Assembly (NCBI RefSeq): GCF_030247195.1
Contig: NC_080671.1
Location: 66,463,412-66,527,411, forward strand
Length of the DNA: 64,000 nt
Source of the DNA: Topomyia yanbarensis
Taxonomy: Eukaryota; Arthropoda; Insecta; Diptera; Culicidae
Direction of reading: 5' to 3'
The translations under genes were made by a program, and so were the position numbers. Below are positions 63,955 to 64,000 of the stretch, piece by piece. Below the pieces are notes generated by a model that worked only from the letters and a program-made list of their open reading frames with translations, was not told the origin of the DNA and made no database searches. Numbering within the stretch: the first letter of the stretch is position 1; each line of letters starts with the position of its first letter.

Positions 63955-64000
63955 AACTCTTTTTTTACGTAATCTTTTTTTTACGTAACTTTTTTTTACG
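63955..64000. repeat. TTTTTTTACGTAA-type run at the window edge
   Basis: Three copies of CTTTTTTTTACGTAA-like units, reminiscent of the TTTTTACGCGG runs at 13.8 and 15.0 kb; cut by the window end. Confidence 0.5.

Overview
The window looks like nuclear DNA from a mosquito (Culicidae), most likely a large-genome culicine such as Aedes. This is inferred from three things: a complete-looking kinase end of a Venus kinase receptor (VKR) gene, AT-rich DNA with one very large intron, and a dense load of transposons of types known from mosquitoes (a Tc1/mariner-superfamily DD37E element, BEL/Pao, RNase H-bearing non-LTR elements, TTAA- and TA-flanked MITEs). The species cannot be fixed from the sequence alone.

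Host genes. The main gene is VKR on the minus strand. Four coding exons join in frame: 58475-57298, 57236-56938, 56847-56749 and 19122-16954, giving about 1,247 codons to the stop at 16954. The 5' end is missing: the first exon seen begins inside the ectodomain, and no signal peptide is visible. The protein has an unusual N-terminal extracellular region, a Venus flytrap ligand-binding module, one transmembrane helix and an insulin-receptor-like tyrosine kinase. The first two introns are 61 and 90 bp. The third (56748-19123) is about 37.6 kb and splits the Venus flytrap coding sequence. A second host gene, on the plus strand and convergent with VKR, ends in the window with a 35-codon terminal exon (5032-5138) and probably a ~1 kb 3' UTR; I could not identify it.

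Layout. 1-5.0 kb: intron of the unidentified plus-strand gene, holding a decayed CR1-like LINE. 5.0-6.1 kb: its last exon and 3' UTR. 6.1-15.2 kb: intergenic DNA with a decayed gag-like fragment, a dead DD37E-type transposase, a modular mosquito repeat, several hairpin MITEs and a large palindrome. 15.2-19.1 kb: VKR 3' UTR and kinase exon. 19.1-56.7 kb: the giant VKR intron, with layered insertions. The clearest nest is an RNase H-type LINE that carries an (AT)n tract inside its endonuclease coding region; a full-length BEL/Pao retrotransposon with visually identical LTRs (29692-37259) sits inside that tract, and a TTAA-flanked MITE interrupts the same LINE elsewhere. A second nest is a pair of inverted repeat arms around another LINE copy, which itself carries an intact DD37E transposon (52982-54276). 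56.7-58.5 kb: three VKR ectodomain exons. 58.5-64 kb: upstream VKR intron or 5' flank, with another LINE copy split by a TA-flanked element, one candidate upstream exon, a hairpin MITE and a mariner-like remnant.

How the genes work together. Only VKR has an inferable role: in Aedes aegypti, VKR is the receptor through which ovary ecdysteroidogenic hormone promotes egg maturation. The remaining coding sequence belongs to selfish elements, two of which (BEL/Pao and DD37E) keep uninterrupted reading frames.
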